Shown here: piece by piece, positions 1 to 8,902 of the stretch | Numbering within the stretch: the stretch's first letter is position 1 | How the letters are laid out: the number at the start of each line of letters is the position of its first letter | Assembly: GCF_900104785.1 (NCBI RefSeq) | Contig: NZ_LT629733.1 | Location: forward strand, 2,326,501-2,390,500 | DNA: 64,000 nt | Reading direction: 5' to 3' | DNA from: Formosa sp. Hel1_31_208 | GTDB lineage: Bacteria > Bacteroidota > Bacteroidia > Flavobacteriales > Flavobacteriaceae | The notes under the pieces: generated by a model | The model's input: only the letters and a program-made list of their open reading frames with translations | The model's database searches: none | Told to the model about the DNA's origin: nothing | Made by a program: the position numbers and the translations under genes

Positions 1-97
1 CAAACACCTCAAATATGCGATTTAGATCGGCAATTTGATAGTCATATAGGCGTTTTTTAGTGGCTTTTGTATTTGTAACTTCGAGAGTATCGGACAT
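1..97 (-). CDS. DEAD/DEAH-type helicase, N-terminus only (cut by window edge)
   Basis: The minus strand reads from an ATG at 97 to the window edge without a stop, giving 32 residues that include LYDYQIADLNRIFEVF. A tyrosine-glutamine (YQ) dipeptide followed by an amphipathic helix is what precedes motif I in SF2 helicases of the UvrB/Res type (typically YQ..D...I, then the nucleotide loop). The Walker A motif itself lies outside the window, so the assignment rests on the Q-motif-like start alone. The gene is divergent from the micropeptide operon to its right, with about 215 bases between the two starts. Confidence 0.45.
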   Translation of the reverse strand, partial: MSDTLEVTNTKATKKRLYDYQIADLNRIFEVF

Positions 98-312
98 ATA
101 TTAATTAGCTTCTGAAAAAAAAATTCGTACAAAATTAAGGTTTTATAAGGTTAACTAAGCATTTTGTTAAAAACAATTGAAAAGTAATTCCTACTCTATT
201 ACGTTAAAATATGTTAAATTACTACTTTGTAATGCATAGTACTGTAACAATTTTATTATTCTGTCGTCTATCTAGTATAACATCAATCATTAATAATTTA
301 AATCAAAACATT

Positions 313-399
313 ATGAGAACTTTAAACAGCAATCAATTAACAAGTACATCAACCGAAACAAAAACATATACTTGGAATACTAAAAGACGTTATAGATAA
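313..399 (+). CDS. 28-residue micropeptide, copy A
   Basis: ATG at 313 opens a 28-codon frame ending TAA. The peptide begins MRTLNSNQLT and ends YTWNTKRRYR, with a Ser/Thr-rich middle. A second gene at 443 encodes a close relative: 12 of 87 bases differ, four of them silent, and the last ten residues are identical except one. That pattern suggests a translated, selected peptide. An upstream in-frame ATG at 211 would add 34 residues with no counterpart in copy B, so 313 is the better start. I do not recognise the family. The basic aromatic tail could bind nucleic acid or membrane, or be a modification core, but this is open. Confidence 0.6.
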   Translation: MRTLNSNQLTSTSTETKTYTWNTKRRYR

Positions 400-442
400 T
401 ATCTATTTAAATTTATCAATCAATCAATAAAAACTAAACATC

Positions 443-529
443 ATGAGAACTTTAAACAACAACCAATTATCAAGTAGATCAACAGAAACTAAGATTTATA
501 CTTGGAATCAAAAAAGACGTTATAGATAA
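443..529 (+). CDS. 28-residue micropeptide, copy B
   Basis: This is the tandem partner of the gene at 313, starting exactly 130 bases after it and of identical length. It begins MRTLNNNQLS and ends YTWNQKRRYR. Relative to copy A there are five amino-acid changes, all in the middle or at the x of YTWNxKRRYR. Runs of ATCAATCA occur in the leaders of all three micro-ORFs here, so the duplication unit includes the upstream region. No signal peptide, membrane segment or cysteine is present. Function unknown. Confidence 0.6.
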   Translation: MRTLNNNQLSSRSTETKIYTWNQKRRYR

Positions 530-568
530 GTATCTATAACAAAACATCAATCAAAACATCAATCTACC

Positions 569-640
569 ATGAAAGCTTTAACAAAAATTATCGATACATC
601 ACATACAACAAACGATGACTTAGAAACGTTAAAACATTAG
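569..640 (+). CDS. 23-residue micro-ORF, third in the micropeptide run
   Basis: ATG at 569 gives 23 codons ending TAG. The product begins MKALTKIIDTSH and is acidic toward the C-terminus (DDLETLKH), unlike the basic copies A and B. It shares the same type of leader (CATCAATC repeats just before the ATG) and lies 39 bases after copy B and before a clear terminator, so it may be co-transcribed. Coding status is less certain than for A and B because there is no paralogue to compare. Confidence 0.35.
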   Translation: MKALTKIIDTSHTTNDDLETLKH

Positions 641-690
641 ACATCATCAGTCAAAATTGCTATTGAGTTTACATTCAATGCACAATCCAT

Positions 691-727
691 AAAAACCAGC
701 AGGCCTATAGCTTGTTGGTTTTTTTGA
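691..727 (+). terminator. Intrinsic terminator of the micropeptide run
   Basis: AACCAGCA (694-701) pairs with TGTTGGTT (713-720), including one G-T pair, over an 11-base loop, and is followed by a T tract to 725. It lies 50 bases after the third micro-ORF and well before exbD, so the three micro-ORFs probably form one short transcript. Confidence 0.7.
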
Positions 728-818
728 TACCAATAATCACATAAGCCCTCTCATACTTCAAACTGGTATTGTTTTTGATCCCTCATGAAACTAGATATAA
801 TTATAAAACACTATCATC

Positions 819-1385
819 ATGAAAACATCAAGACGACAAGCCCCTCAAGTCAACGCAGGTTCTATGGCCGATATTGCGTTTTTACTCCTTATCTTTTTTT
901 TGGTAACTGCTATGATACCGGACGACAACGGCATTCGTAGAAAGCTACCTCCACCATGCCCACCTAATACCATTTGTAATGAAAATTATGTGAAAGAACG
1001 AAACATTCTAGAAGTAAGAGTAAATTCAAAAGATGCATTATTAGTAGAAAATTCAATTATAAGTATTGAAGAACTCAAACAAATAGCCAAAGACTTTTTA
1101 GATAATAATGGTGATGGTTCCTGTAGTTACTGCGATGGATTGATGCTGGTGACATCTTCAGACAATCCTAAAGCAGCTGTTATTTCGCTAACAAATGATA
1201 AAATGACCTCTTATAATTTTTACATTAAAGTTCAAGATGAACTCACTAAAGCTTATTTTGAACTGCGGAGTGTGTATGCAAAGTCGCTATTCAATAAATC
1301 TGCCGACGAGCTTTCAAAAAACGAGCTTAATGAGGTAAGAGCAGCTTATCCATTTATGCTTTCAGAAGCTGGAATAAAGCATTAA
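819..1385 (+). CDS. ExbD/TolR-family biopolymer transporter subunit
   Basis: 188 residues. After a short basic N-terminus there is one transmembrane helix at about 15-33, starting SMADIAFLLLIFFLVTAMI; Asp18 in that helix matches the proton-path aspartate of ExbD/TolR/MotB-like subunits. The rest is a periplasmic domain that is longer than usual and carries a CxYC pair. ExbD works with ExbB and a TonB-type protein to energise outer-membrane receptors. No exbB or tonB lies nearby, so this is an orphan copy whose partners must be elsewhere. It converges with the next gene, the stop codons overlapping by 4 bases. Confidence 0.85.
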   Translation: MKTSRRQAPQVNAGSMADIAFLLLIFFLVTAMIPDDNGIRRKLPPPCPPNTICNENYVKERNILEVRVNSKDALLVENSIISIEELKQIAKDFLDNNGDGSCSYCDGLMLVTSSDNPKAAVISLTNDKMTSYNFYIKVQDELTKAYFELRSVYAKSLFNKSADELSKNELNEVRAAYPFMLSEAGIKH

Positions 1386-1813
1386 TCTGATAGAGAATCT
1401 AGGTCTACTTCCACCCTATAACTAATGTTAACTTTGCGTCTGCCCCATGTTCTTGCAGCTTTAACATCAGTTCCCATATAAATATCAATACGGTTTCGCC
1501 AACGTTTATTCATTTTATCTTTAACGAGGTAAGTTCCTTCTAACCCTTCAATTTTAACTAAAGCATTATGTCCTAATCCTTCTTGTAATAAATTTCGAGA
1601 TACCGCTATGTATTTTAATCCTGGTTTTAGACTGTCTCCAAAAGCCGTAATGTGCGGATTAGAGCTTGTTTGATATGCTAATGAGTTATATGCCGTTGCA
1701 GTTACTTCTCGTGTTTTCCATTCAAAAGGTTGTTGCGTCTCTTTTTTGCACCCAACCACAAGGCAAAACATAAATGCGATTACAAACCACTTATTTCTTA
1801 TTATGCAAATCAT
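1382..1813 (-). CDS. 3D-domain lipoprotein (cell-wall-associated beta-barrel domain)
   Basis: 143 residues with a lipoprotein signal ending VVGC (Cys22). The mature part matches the 3D domain, the double-psi beta-barrel found at the C-terminus of MltA-type transglycosylases and resuscitation-factor-like proteins. Three aspartates that name the domain can be placed: FGDSL, VKDKMNKR and RIDIYMG. The start VTATAYNS is typical. It likely acts on or binds peptidoglycan from the inner leaflet of the outer membrane. It stands alone on this strand. Family call is firm; enzymatic activity is inferred. Confidence 0.82.
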   Translation of the reverse strand: MICIIRNKWFVIAFMFCLVVGCKKETQQPFEWKTREVTATAYNSLAYQTSSNPHITAFGDSLKPGLKYIAVSRNLLQEGLGHNALVKIEGLEGTYLVKDKMNKRWRNRIDIYMGTDVKAARTWGRRKVNISYRVEVDLDSLSD

Positions 1814-1893
1814 TTTTAAATATAAGATTTAGATTTAAGATAATATCGAGAGAATTAGATTTTGTAACTTCACGGCTGTAAAAATCTCGTGTA

Positions 1894-3201
1894 ATGAAAG
1901 CCTATTATGTATTATTTTGCCTATTGATGATGTTTAATTCCTGTAAAACAGACACGTCAACACCTACAGACACCTCCTCTAAAAATGACTCGATTGCGCT
2001 TTTCAATCGAGCTAAAATTATCCATGACCGCGTGATTACCTTGGATACTCATTGCGATATTAATGTGAAGAATTTTACAGATTCAATCAATTACACGCAA
2101 AATCTGGATACCCAAATAACCTTACCAAAAATGAAAGAAGGCGGTTTGGATGTTGCTTGGTTTATAGTCTATACAGGACAGGATACCTTAACTGCCGAAG
2201 GCTATAAAAAAGCATATGACAATGCCATATCAAAGTTTGATGCTATCCATAAATTAGTAGAAGATATTGCTCCAGAACATATAGAGTTGGCTTTAAATTC
2301 TGATGACGTACGCCGTATTTCTAAAGCAGGTAAAAAAGTGGCCATGATTGGAATTGAAAATGGCTATCCTATTGGAACAGATATTACTAATGTAGAGAAA
2401 TTCTATAATCTTGGAGCGCGCTATATGTCTTTAAGTCATAATGGGCATAGTCAACTTTGTGATAGCAATACTGGCGAAGCTGATGATATATGGTTACATA
2501 ATGGACTGAGTGATTTAGGAAAAGACGTGATCAAAGAAATGAACCGATTAGGTATGATGATTGATGTATCGCATCCTTCAAAAGAATCCATGCAACAGAT
2601 GATTGCGTTGAGTAAAGCTCCAATTATAGCTTCCCATTCTTCAGCAAGAGCTTTATGTGATCACAGCAGAAACCTAGATGATGAACAGTTGCAATGGCTT
2701 AAAAGTAATAGAGGCATTGTTCAAACTGTTGCTTTTCAAACCTATATCAATACAGAAAAAAACAATTTGAGAAACGAAGCTATAAAATCATTGCGACAAC
2801 GTATTGCTGATTCTCTTGGAACAAATTGGTATAACCGGAGTGAGGTGAGAAAGTTACCCGATGATGAAAAAGAAGCTTACTATGATATGAGAAAAAAAAT
2901 CATCAAAATAGCTGATGAACAAGCAATAAAAATGGCCGCGTTTCCTCCAAAAGTAAATGTTTCAGATTTTGTAGACCATATTGATTATTTAGTCGAAAAA
3001 ATCGGGTTAGAACATGTTGGCATCAGTAGTGATTTTGATGGAGGCGGTGGAGTTGATGGCTGGAGTGATGCTTCAGAGACCTTTAATGTCACGCTAGAAT
3101 TGGTAAGACGAGGCTATACGGAAGACCAAATTTCTAAACTTTGGAGTGAAAATCTGTTACGTGTTTTAGATGAGGTTGAAGCTATTGCTAAATCAATATA
3201 G
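1894..3201 (+). CDS. Membrane dipeptidase (peptidase family M19) lipoprotein
   Basis: 435 residues with lipoprotein signal (FNSC, Cys17). Family M19 zinc dipeptidases cleave dipeptides, including ones with a C-terminal D-residue. Visible markers are the metal-binding DTHCDIN near 52, the segment GIENGYPIG with the bridging Glu, SLSHNGHSQ, MIDVSHPS, IIASHSSARAL and the C-terminal GISSDFDGGGG. Length is close to that of other bacterial M19 enzymes. The location is envelope. The 3' end overlaps the convergent small membrane protein gene by 9 bases, leaving no room for a terminator. Confidence 0.93.
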   Translation: MKAYYVLFCLLMMFNSCKTDTSTPTDTSSKNDSIALFNRAKIIHDRVITLDTHCDINVKNFTDSINYTQNLDTQITLPKMKEGGLDVAWFIVYTGQDTLTAEGYKKAYDNAISKFDAIHKLVEDIAPEHIELALNSDDVRRISKAGKKVAMIGIENGYPIGTDITNVEKFYNLGARYMSLSHNGHSQLCDSNTGEADDIWLHNGLSDLGKDVIKEMNRLGMMIDVSHPSKESMQQMIALSKAPIIASHSSARALCDHSRNLDDEQLQWLKSNRGIVQTVAFQTYINTEKNNLRNEAIKSLRQRIADSLGTNWYNRSEVRKLPDDEKEAYYDMRKKIIKIADEQAIKMAAFPPKVNVSDFVDHIDYLVEKIGLEHVGISSDFDGGGGVDGWSDASETFNVTLELVRRGYTEDQISKLWSENLLRVLDEVEAIAKSI

Positions 3202-3516
3202 CTTCGAATATTTGATAAGATCAATAATATTCGCAATTGTTGTTGTTAAAAACAATACCATGAAAATGGTATTCAATACCAAACTCACTATTTTCTTCAT
3301 TGATTTTGGTTCTTTTAGACCTTTCATGTTATAAGTAAATCCAATAATAGAAAATAGAACAACCATAAACATAATGAATGCGCTTATATATCCATATTTT
3401 TCGATGTCAATTTTCTCGGCACCTACCAAAGCTTTAACGACCATAAATACTATAAATAAACCAGCAGTTACTAGTGCGTATTTGAATGCTTTTTCTGAAT
3501 TTGATTTTTTAGTCAT
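3193..3516 (-). CDS. Small three-helix membrane protein, unknown function
   Basis: 107 residues with three hydrophobic segments at about 14-30, 43-61 and 78-97 and a Lys-rich N-terminus. I do not recognise a named family. It lies 9 bases downstream of the BCKDH E1 gene on the same strand and is probably the last gene of that transcript. Its stop overlaps the end of the M19 gene. Confidence 0.6.
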   Translation of the reverse strand: MTKKSNSEKAFKYALVTAGLFIVFMVVKALVGAEKIDIEKYGYISAFIMFMVVLFSIIGFTYNMKGLKEPKSMKKIVSLVLNTIFMVLFLTTTIANIIDLIKYSKLY

Positions 3517-3525
3517 AACGTCTTA

Positions 3526-5502
3526 TTAATAAGCCAATAATTCCTTTAATGCTTGATCGAAGCGACCTTTAGCCATGTATTGATCTTCCAACTGATTAAT
3601 AAACGGTATTGGTGTTTCCATCCCTGCCACACGTTTTACAGGAGCATCAAGTTGCTCAAAACAGTGTTCCATAATTAAAGACGAAATATCACTAGCAATA
3701 CCACCAAATAAGGAGTCTTCTTGTAATATTATTGCTCGACTGGTTTTCTTAACCGATTTAAAAATCGCTTCAGTATCCAGAGGTTGCAACGTACGTAAGT
3801 CAATTAAATCGGCTCTAATATCAGGATTATTGTCAAGAGTTTCTAATGCCCAATGTACTCCTGCTCCATAGGTGATTATTGTTATTTGATCCCCTTCTTT
3901 TAATACCGATGCTTGACCTAAAGGAAGCGTGTAATAATCTGATGGAACTTCTTGTCGGATACTACGATACAGTGCTTTATGTTCAAAAAACAATACTGGA
4001 TTTGGATCATCAATAGCTGTTGCTAATAATCCTTTTGCATCGTATGGAAATGCCGGATACACTACTTTTAATCCTGGTGTTTTTGTGAACCAAGCTTCAT
4101 TAGTTTGAGAATGAAAAGGTCCTGCTGCAACACCACCACCACAAGGCATACGAATCACAACATCAGCTTGTTGATTCCAACGATAATATGATTTTGCCAA
4201 ATAGTTAACTACAGGATTAAAACCTGAGGTGACAAAATCTGAAAACTGCATTTCTACTACTGATTTTATGCCAGCGATAGATAAACCCATAGCTGTTTCT
4301 ATAATAGCAGATTCGCAGATAGGTGTGTTTCGAACACGTTCCTTTCCGAAGGCGTTTACAAAACCTTCAGTAATTTTAAAAACGCCTCCGTATTCTGCCA
4401 CATCCTGCCCCATAATCACCAAGTCTTTGTGCTTTTGCATAGACTGTTTAAGCCCCTGAGATATGGCATCAATAAGTCGCAACTCTTCAGCCTTGGATGT
4501 TGGTTTGATGTGTTTGTATTCGAAAGGCTTATAGACATCTTTCAATTCTGTGTCCACATCAGCAACAATTGGCGCTTCATCAAAAGCCATTTGCAAATGC
4601 TCATGGATTTCATGCATAATTCCTTCTTTTATCGCAACTTCCTGCTTTTCGGTAAGAATTTTTTGTGCTCTTAAGTAAGACTGAAAATTCTCGATGGGAT
4701 CCTTTTTTGCCCATTGTTGCAAGAGCTCTTTGGGTACATATTTAGTACCACTTGCCTCCTCATGACCACGCATTCTAAACGTCTTGAATTCTATAAGAAT
4801 TGGTCGAGGCCTCTTGCGTATACTAGCTGCCAGTTTTTGTATTTTAGTATAGACTTCAACTACATTATTACCATCAAGTATAAAAGATTCCATACCATAG
4901 CCTTTGCCTCTATCAGCCAAATCTTTGCAACGATACTGCTCGCTGGTTGGTGTTGATAACCCATAACCATTATTTTCAATGCAGAATAATACAGGTAATT
5001 GCCAAACTGAGGCTACATTTAAAGCCTCATGAAAGTCTCCCTCGCTAGTTCCTCCTTCTCCAGTAAAGACGGCAGTTAACTGGTTTTTATTCTTTAATAG
5101 ACTTGCTAAAGCAATGCCATCTGCGACTCCTAATTGTGGTCCCAAATGCGAAATCATTCCTACTATATTATACTCTTGCGTACCAAAGTGAAATGAGCGA
5201 TCACGCCCTTTAGTGAATCCGTTAGCTTTTCCTTGCCACTGACTAAACAAACGGTGCAGTGGAATTTCTCTTGTTGTAAACACCCCTAAATTACGGTGCA
5301 TTGGTAAGATGTATTCGTCTTTATTAAGGGCCATTGTTACGCCTACTGCTATGGCCTCTTGTCCTATTCCAGAAAACCATTTAGATATTTTTCCTTGGCG
5401 CAAAAGAATGAGCATTTTCTCCTCTATCATGCGAGGCTTAAGCATATTTTTATAAAGTCTTAAGAGCGTTTTATCATCTAGATTCTTCTTATCATAGGTC
5501 AT
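3526..5502 (-). CDS. 2-oxoisovalerate dehydrogenase E1, alpha-beta fusion
   Basis: 658 residues from this start. The N-terminal half is the E1-alpha domain with the thiamine diphosphate motif (GEGGTSEGDFHEAL through ENNGYG) and phosphoserine-loop-like RMRGHEEASGTKY. The C-terminal half is E1-beta, with transketolase pyrimidine domain (MGQDVAEYGGVF) and C-domain (DLRTLQPLD). It decarboxylates branched-chain 2-oxo acids as part of the BCKDH complex, feeding branched fatty acid synthesis and Val/Leu/Ile breakdown. The fused form is common in Bacteroidota. I chose ATG 5502 because relatives begin at the equivalent Met; ATG 5538 is an alternative seven bases after the predicted transcription start. 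E2 and E3 are not in the window. Confidence 0.93.
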   Translation of the reverse strand: MTYDKKNLDDKTLLRLYKNMLKPRMIEEKMLILLRQGKISKWFSGIGQEAIAVGVTMALNKDEYILPMHRNLGVFTTREIPLHRLFSQWQGKANGFTKGRDRSFHFGTQEYNIVGMISHLGPQLGVADGIALASLLKNKNQLTAVFTGEGGTSEGDFHEALNVASVWQLPVLFCIENNGYGLSTPTSEQYRCKDLADRGKGYGMESFILDGNNVVEVYTKIQKLAASIRKRPRPILIEFKTFRMRGHEEASGTKYVPKELLQQWAKKDPIENFQSYLRAQKILTEKQEVAIKEGIMHEIHEHLQMAFDEAPIVADVDTELKDVYKPFEYKHIKPTSKAEELRLIDAISQGLKQSMQKHKDLVIMGQDVAEYGGVFKITEGFVNAFGKERVRNTPICESAIIETAMGLSIAGIKSVVEMQFSDFVTSGFNPVVNYLAKSYYRWNQQADVVIRMPCGGGVAAGPFHSQTNEAWFTKTPGLKVVYPAFPYDAKGLLATAIDDPNPVLFFEHKALYRSIRQEVPSDYYTLPLGQASVLKEGDQITIITYGAGVHWALETLDNNPDIRADLIDLRTLQPLDTEAIFKSVKKTSRAIILQEDSLFGGIASDISSLIMEHCFEQLDAPVKRVAGMETPIPFINQLEDQYMAKGRFDQALKELLAY

Positions 5503-5551
5503 AATACTCTTGGCTGAGGTCAACATTATTATCTTCATTAGGTTTGTAAAT

Positions 5552-5559
5552 CAAATGTA
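5552..5559 (-). promoter_or_regulatory. -7 box of the BCKDH E1 gene
   Basis: The minus strand reads TACATTTG, a perfect match to the Bacteroidota -7 consensus TAnnTTTG. Transcription would begin near 5545. I could not place a convincing -33 TTG. Confidence 0.5.
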
Positions 5560-5682
5560 AATAAAAATTGATTGACATACAGAACTTCAATTAGTTATTT
5601 TTAGAGCAGGTATTTGACCTGTGATTATATGAATGTTTTCTTTATTTTTGTAGTATTGTTGTTAAACCTAACACGTTGTATT

Positions 5683-6630
5683 ATGAATAGTATACCAAGC
5701 GTTAATCTTCAAGATTTTATTTCTGGTGATCCTGATAGAAAGCAAAAGTTTATAGCTGAAATTGGAAAAGCTTATGAAGATATTGGTTTTGTCGCCCTTA
5801 AGGGCCATTTTTTGGATGATGAACTCGTCGATAATCTGTATAAAGAGGTAAAGAATTTCTTTAGTCTTCCTGTGGAGACAAAACGGCATTATGAAATAGA
5901 AGGTATAGGTGGCCAAAGAGGTTACGTATCCTTTGGAAAAGAAAGTGCTAAAGGTAAAAAAGAAGGTGATTTAAAAGAATTTTGGCATTTTGGTCAGTAT
6001 GTAGAAGATGACCCTGAACGCGCCAAAGAATATCCAGCCAATGTAGAAGTCCAAGAGCTTTCTGGATTTAATATAACAGGGAAGCAAGCCTATAAAATGC
6101 TTGAAAAAACGGCAAAGTATGTATTACGTGCCTTAGCGCTTTATTTAGGTTTAGAAGAGACCTATTTCGATAATTATATACATAATGGTAATTCTATCTT
6201 AAGACCTATTCATTACCCTCCTATTCTAGAAGAACCTGAAAATGCGGTTAGAGCTGCTGCCCATGGCGATATCAATCTGATTACATTGTTGATGGGAGCT
6301 CAAGGACGCGGATTGCAAGTTCAGAATCACGAAGGTGAATGGATTGATGCCATTGCTGATCCAGATGAACTAATGATTAATGTGGGAGATATGTTATCTA
6401 GACATACGAATAACAAACTTAAATCTACAATTCATCGTGTGGTTAATCCTCCAAGAGAACTTTGGGGAACATCACGTTACTCTATACCTTTCTTTATGCA
6501 TCCTGTAAGCGAAATGAAATTAGACGTTTTAGATAGTTGTATTGATAATAACCACCCGAAGCAATTTAAAGATATCACAGCAGGAGAGTTTTTAAATCAG
6601 CGATTAGTTGAACTCGGATTAAAAAAATAA
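5683..6630 (+). CDS. 2-oxoglutarate/Fe(II)-dependent oxygenase, isopenicillin-N-synthase-like
   Basis: 315 residues. The N-terminal non-haem dioxygenase domain (IPSVNLQDF, GFVALKGH) is followed by the jelly-roll core with the iron ligands HGD (in AAHGDINLITLL), a distal His in STIHRVVNPP, and the 2OG-binding Arg-x-Ser in RYSIPFF. The family oxidises small molecules in the cytosol; the substrate here cannot be told. A TTG at 5614 would extend the frame, but a -7-like TATTTTTG at 5643-5650 lies inside that extension, so ATG 5683 is the better start. Convergence is absent; it is followed by the SUI1 gene 75 bases on. Confidence 0.88.
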   Translation: MNSIPSVNLQDFISGDPDRKQKFIAEIGKAYEDIGFVALKGHFLDDELVDNLYKEVKNFFSLPVETKRHYEIEGIGGQRGYVSFGKESAKGKKEGDLKEFWHFGQYVEDDPERAKEYPANVEVQELSGFNITGKQAYKMLEKTAKYVLRALALYLGLEETYFDNYIHNGNSILRPIHYPPILEEPENAVRAAAHGDINLITLLMGAQGRGLQVQNHEGEWIDAIADPDELMINVGDMLSRHTNNKLKSTIHRVVNPPRELWGTSRYSIPFFMHPVSEMKLDVLDSCIDNNHPKQFKDITAGEFLNQRLVELGLKK

Positions 6631-6705
6631 TCAATTTATAACATTGAGCGAGGTTGAGATATTTTGCAATTACTCATTTCCCTCAAAGACATTTGCGATA
6701 GGCAT

Positions 6706-7038
6706 ATGGATTTACAAGACCAATTAAAAAATCTTTTTCCTGATCATGTTTCAGAGGAAATTTCCAAAGAAAAAGATACTAAAACGAACAAGCTTTGGTT
6801 ACAAGACGACCCTATTATTTGTAAATATGAAAAGCGTAAAGGCAAACCAATTACTATATTAGAGGGCTATACTGGCGCTACTGAAGATTTTAAAGCGCTA
6901 GCAAAACTATTAAAACAAAAACTTAGTGTTGGTGGGAGTTTTAAAGATGATAAGATCATTATACAAGGTGATTATAGAGATAAAATTATGCGAATTTTGA
7001 AAGATATGGGATTCAATGTAAAACGAGTAGGCGGTTAA
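6706..7038 (+). CDS. SUI1/eIF1-family translation factor (YciH-like)
   Basis: 110 residues. The core contains KGKPITILEGYTG, then FKALAKLLKQKLSVGGSFKD, then IIIQGDYRDKIMRILKDMG, which is the SUI1 domain (beta-alpha-beta-beta-alpha with the VGGS loop). Bacterial SUI1 proteins can act in start-codon fidelity on the 30S subunit. ATG 6706 starts the family-typical MDLQDQLKNLF; a TTG further upstream is less likely. The stop is followed immediately by the next gene's ATG, so it is translationally coupled to DUF1835. Confidence 0.88.
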   Translation: MDLQDQLKNLFPDHVSEEISKEKDTKTNKLWLQDDPIICKYEKRKGKPITILEGYTGATEDFKALAKLLKQKLSVGGSFKDDKIIIQGDYRDKIMRILKDMGFNVKRVGG

Positions 7039-7986
7039 ATGAGTTCTAATCCTCTACATATTACAAACGGAAACAGCCTAACCGATTATTTATTAAAATT
7101 AGGTTTAGCAACTCATGACAACACCATATCATGGCAAGAAACATTATGTGTTGGACCTACGGTTGAAGACCTCACTTCTGACGAATTTTTTAATACGAGA
7201 AAGACGTTTTTTAAGGCTTTTTACGACATTACGTTGAGTCGTACCGAAATGAATAGAGAACTTCAAAAACTAAATGCTATTTCAGAATTTACTGAAATCA
7301 TTTTATGGTTTGAATATGATTTGTTTTGTCATATTAATATGGTAGCCGTAATTAGTCTACTGGAGCAAAAAGGCATTTATTTACCCATTTATTTAGTGTG
7401 TAGCGGACGAGTAGATGGCGAAAAGGGTTTAAAAGGTTTGCCCGAACTTACACCAGTGCAATTAAAATCGCATTATGAAGCACGTATCAAGTTGACCGTA
7501 GATGATATTGCCCTAGCCAAAAGAATATGGCGTATCTATTGTGATAATGATCATAATTTACTTTTACCATTAATACTCAGACCGTCATCTTTTAAATATA
7601 TGAGTAATTGCCTTAAAGCACATATTAAACGTTTTCCAGATACGCGAAGTGGTATTAGTACATTAGAATATAATATTTTAAAACTGATAAAAGATAATAC
7701 CATTAAATCAAAGCATCATTTAGTTGGTTACGCACTGCATTATCAAGGCTATTATGGCTATGGCGATTTACAATTAGAGCGTGTTATCAATTTACTAGAC
7801 CTGTTTTTTAGAGAGGAAGATGGTATTTTAAAACTGAATAGAAAGGGACATCTTGCCTTAGGTCATCAACATAATTATCAGAAAGAAATGAATAACACAA
7901 TCTATTTTGGTGGTGCGCGTTGTTTGGACTATAAATTTGATAAACAAGAAAATAAACTTATTAAAACCGCTGTGCATGTCAATTAG
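7039..7986 (+). CDS. DUF1835 family protein
   Basis: 315 residues. The start HITNGNSLTDYLLKLGL, with WQETLCVGPT soon after, matches the DUF1835 N-terminal domain seen across Bacillota and Bacteroidota. The C-terminal part after about residue 170 resembles the helical companion domain (LPLILRPSSF, ALHYQGYYGYGDLQLERV). No catalytic role is established. It starts one base after the SUI1 stop and overlaps the nucleoside phosphorylase start by 11 bases, so it sits in the middle of an operon. Confidence 0.8.
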   Translation: MSSNPLHITNGNSLTDYLLKLGLATHDNTISWQETLCVGPTVEDLTSDEFFNTRKTFFKAFYDITLSRTEMNRELQKLNAISEFTEIILWFEYDLFCHINMVAVISLLEQKGIYLPIYLVCSGRVDGEKGLKGLPELTPVQLKSHYEARIKLTVDDIALAKRIWRIYCDNDHNLLLPLILRPSSFKYMSNCLKAHIKRFPDTRSGISTLEYNILKLIKDNTIKSKHHLVGYALHYQGYYGYGDLQLERVINLLDLFFREEDGILKLNRKGHLALGHQHNYQKEMNNTIYFGGARCLDYKFDKQENKLIKTAVHVN

Positions 7987-8848
7987 AGACTCAGAATTAA
8001 TTCTCAATCCCGATGGTAGTGTCTACCATTTAAATTTAAAACCAGAGAATATTTCAGACACCATCATTTTTGTAGGTGATCAAGATCGTGTAGAAAAAAT
8101 TACAAAACATTTTGATAGCATTGAGTTTAGTACACAAAAGCGTGAATTTAAAACCCAGACAGGCTATTACAAAGATAAACTGATTACTGTTATTTCGACG
8201 GGTATTGGACCAGACAATATAGATATTGTATTAAATGAACTTGATGCACTTGTCAATATTGACTTAAAAACACGTCAACCTAAAAAAGACTTGACCAGTT
8301 TAAATATAATTAGAGTTGGCACATCCGGTTCTTTACAAAAAGATGTCCCCATAGATTCATTTGTGATTAGTACTCATGGCTTAGATATTAATGGAATGTT
8401 ACATTTCTATCAAATTGAAGGCATTAGTAATCCAGATATTGAAAATGCATTTATCAAACATACCAACTGGGATAAAAACAAAGCAAGACCCATAGTCATC
8501 AACAATAGTAAATACTTAGAAAAGTATTTTGATAGTTCTCAGGTTCATAAAGGAATGACGGGAACCGCTGGTGGTTTTTATGGCCCTCAAGGACGTGTCT
8601 TACGATTGCCTCTTCAGGACGCTACACTCAATTCAAAACTAGATTCTTTCTCCTATAATGACTGCAGGATTACCAACTTTGAAATGGAAACTTCGGTAAT
8701 TTACGGATTATCAAAACTTTTAGGTCACGAAGCCCTATCACTTAACGCGATAATTGCAAACAGAGCAAATGGTACTTTTAGTAAAGATCCAAAAAAAACT
8801 GTTGAGCATCTCATTATGTATGCTTTGGAGCGCATCATTAATGTGTGA
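7976..8848 (+). CDS. Nucleoside phosphorylase (uridine phosphorylase-like)
   Basis: 290 residues of the PNP/UDP phosphorylase superfamily. Markers are FVGDQDRVEKITKHF (phosphate-binding GD.R), STGIGPDNIDIVL, RVGTSGSLQ and the ribose-binding NFEMETSVIYGLSKLLGH. It would split a nucleoside to base and pentose 1-phosphate. Several residues differ from classical Udp (no clear QFY..Q..), so the base specificity is not clear. ATG 7976 lies inside the end of DUF1835; an upstream start would produce a long unrelated extension. Confidence 0.87.
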   Translation: MSIRDSELILNPDGSVYHLNLKPENISDTIIFVGDQDRVEKITKHFDSIEFSTQKREFKTQTGYYKDKLITVISTGIGPDNIDIVLNELDALVNIDLKTRQPKKDLTSLNIIRVGTSGSLQKDVPIDSFVISTHGLDINGMLHFYQIEGISNPDIENAFIKHTNWDKNKARPIVINNSKYLEKYFDSSQVHKGMTGTAGGFYGPQGRVLRLPLQDATLNSKLDSFSYNDCRITNFEMETSVIYGLSKLLGHEALSLNAIIANRANGTFSKDPKKTVEHLIMYALERIINV

Positions 8849-8902
8849 TCAAATTAAAAACAGTCATTTGAAGTTAAGAACAGCTATTACAGAATTGCAA
8901 CT

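Noticed and set aside
211..312. 34-residue upstream extension of micropeptide A
   Set aside because: Copy B has no matching extension and paralogy begins exactly at ATG 313.
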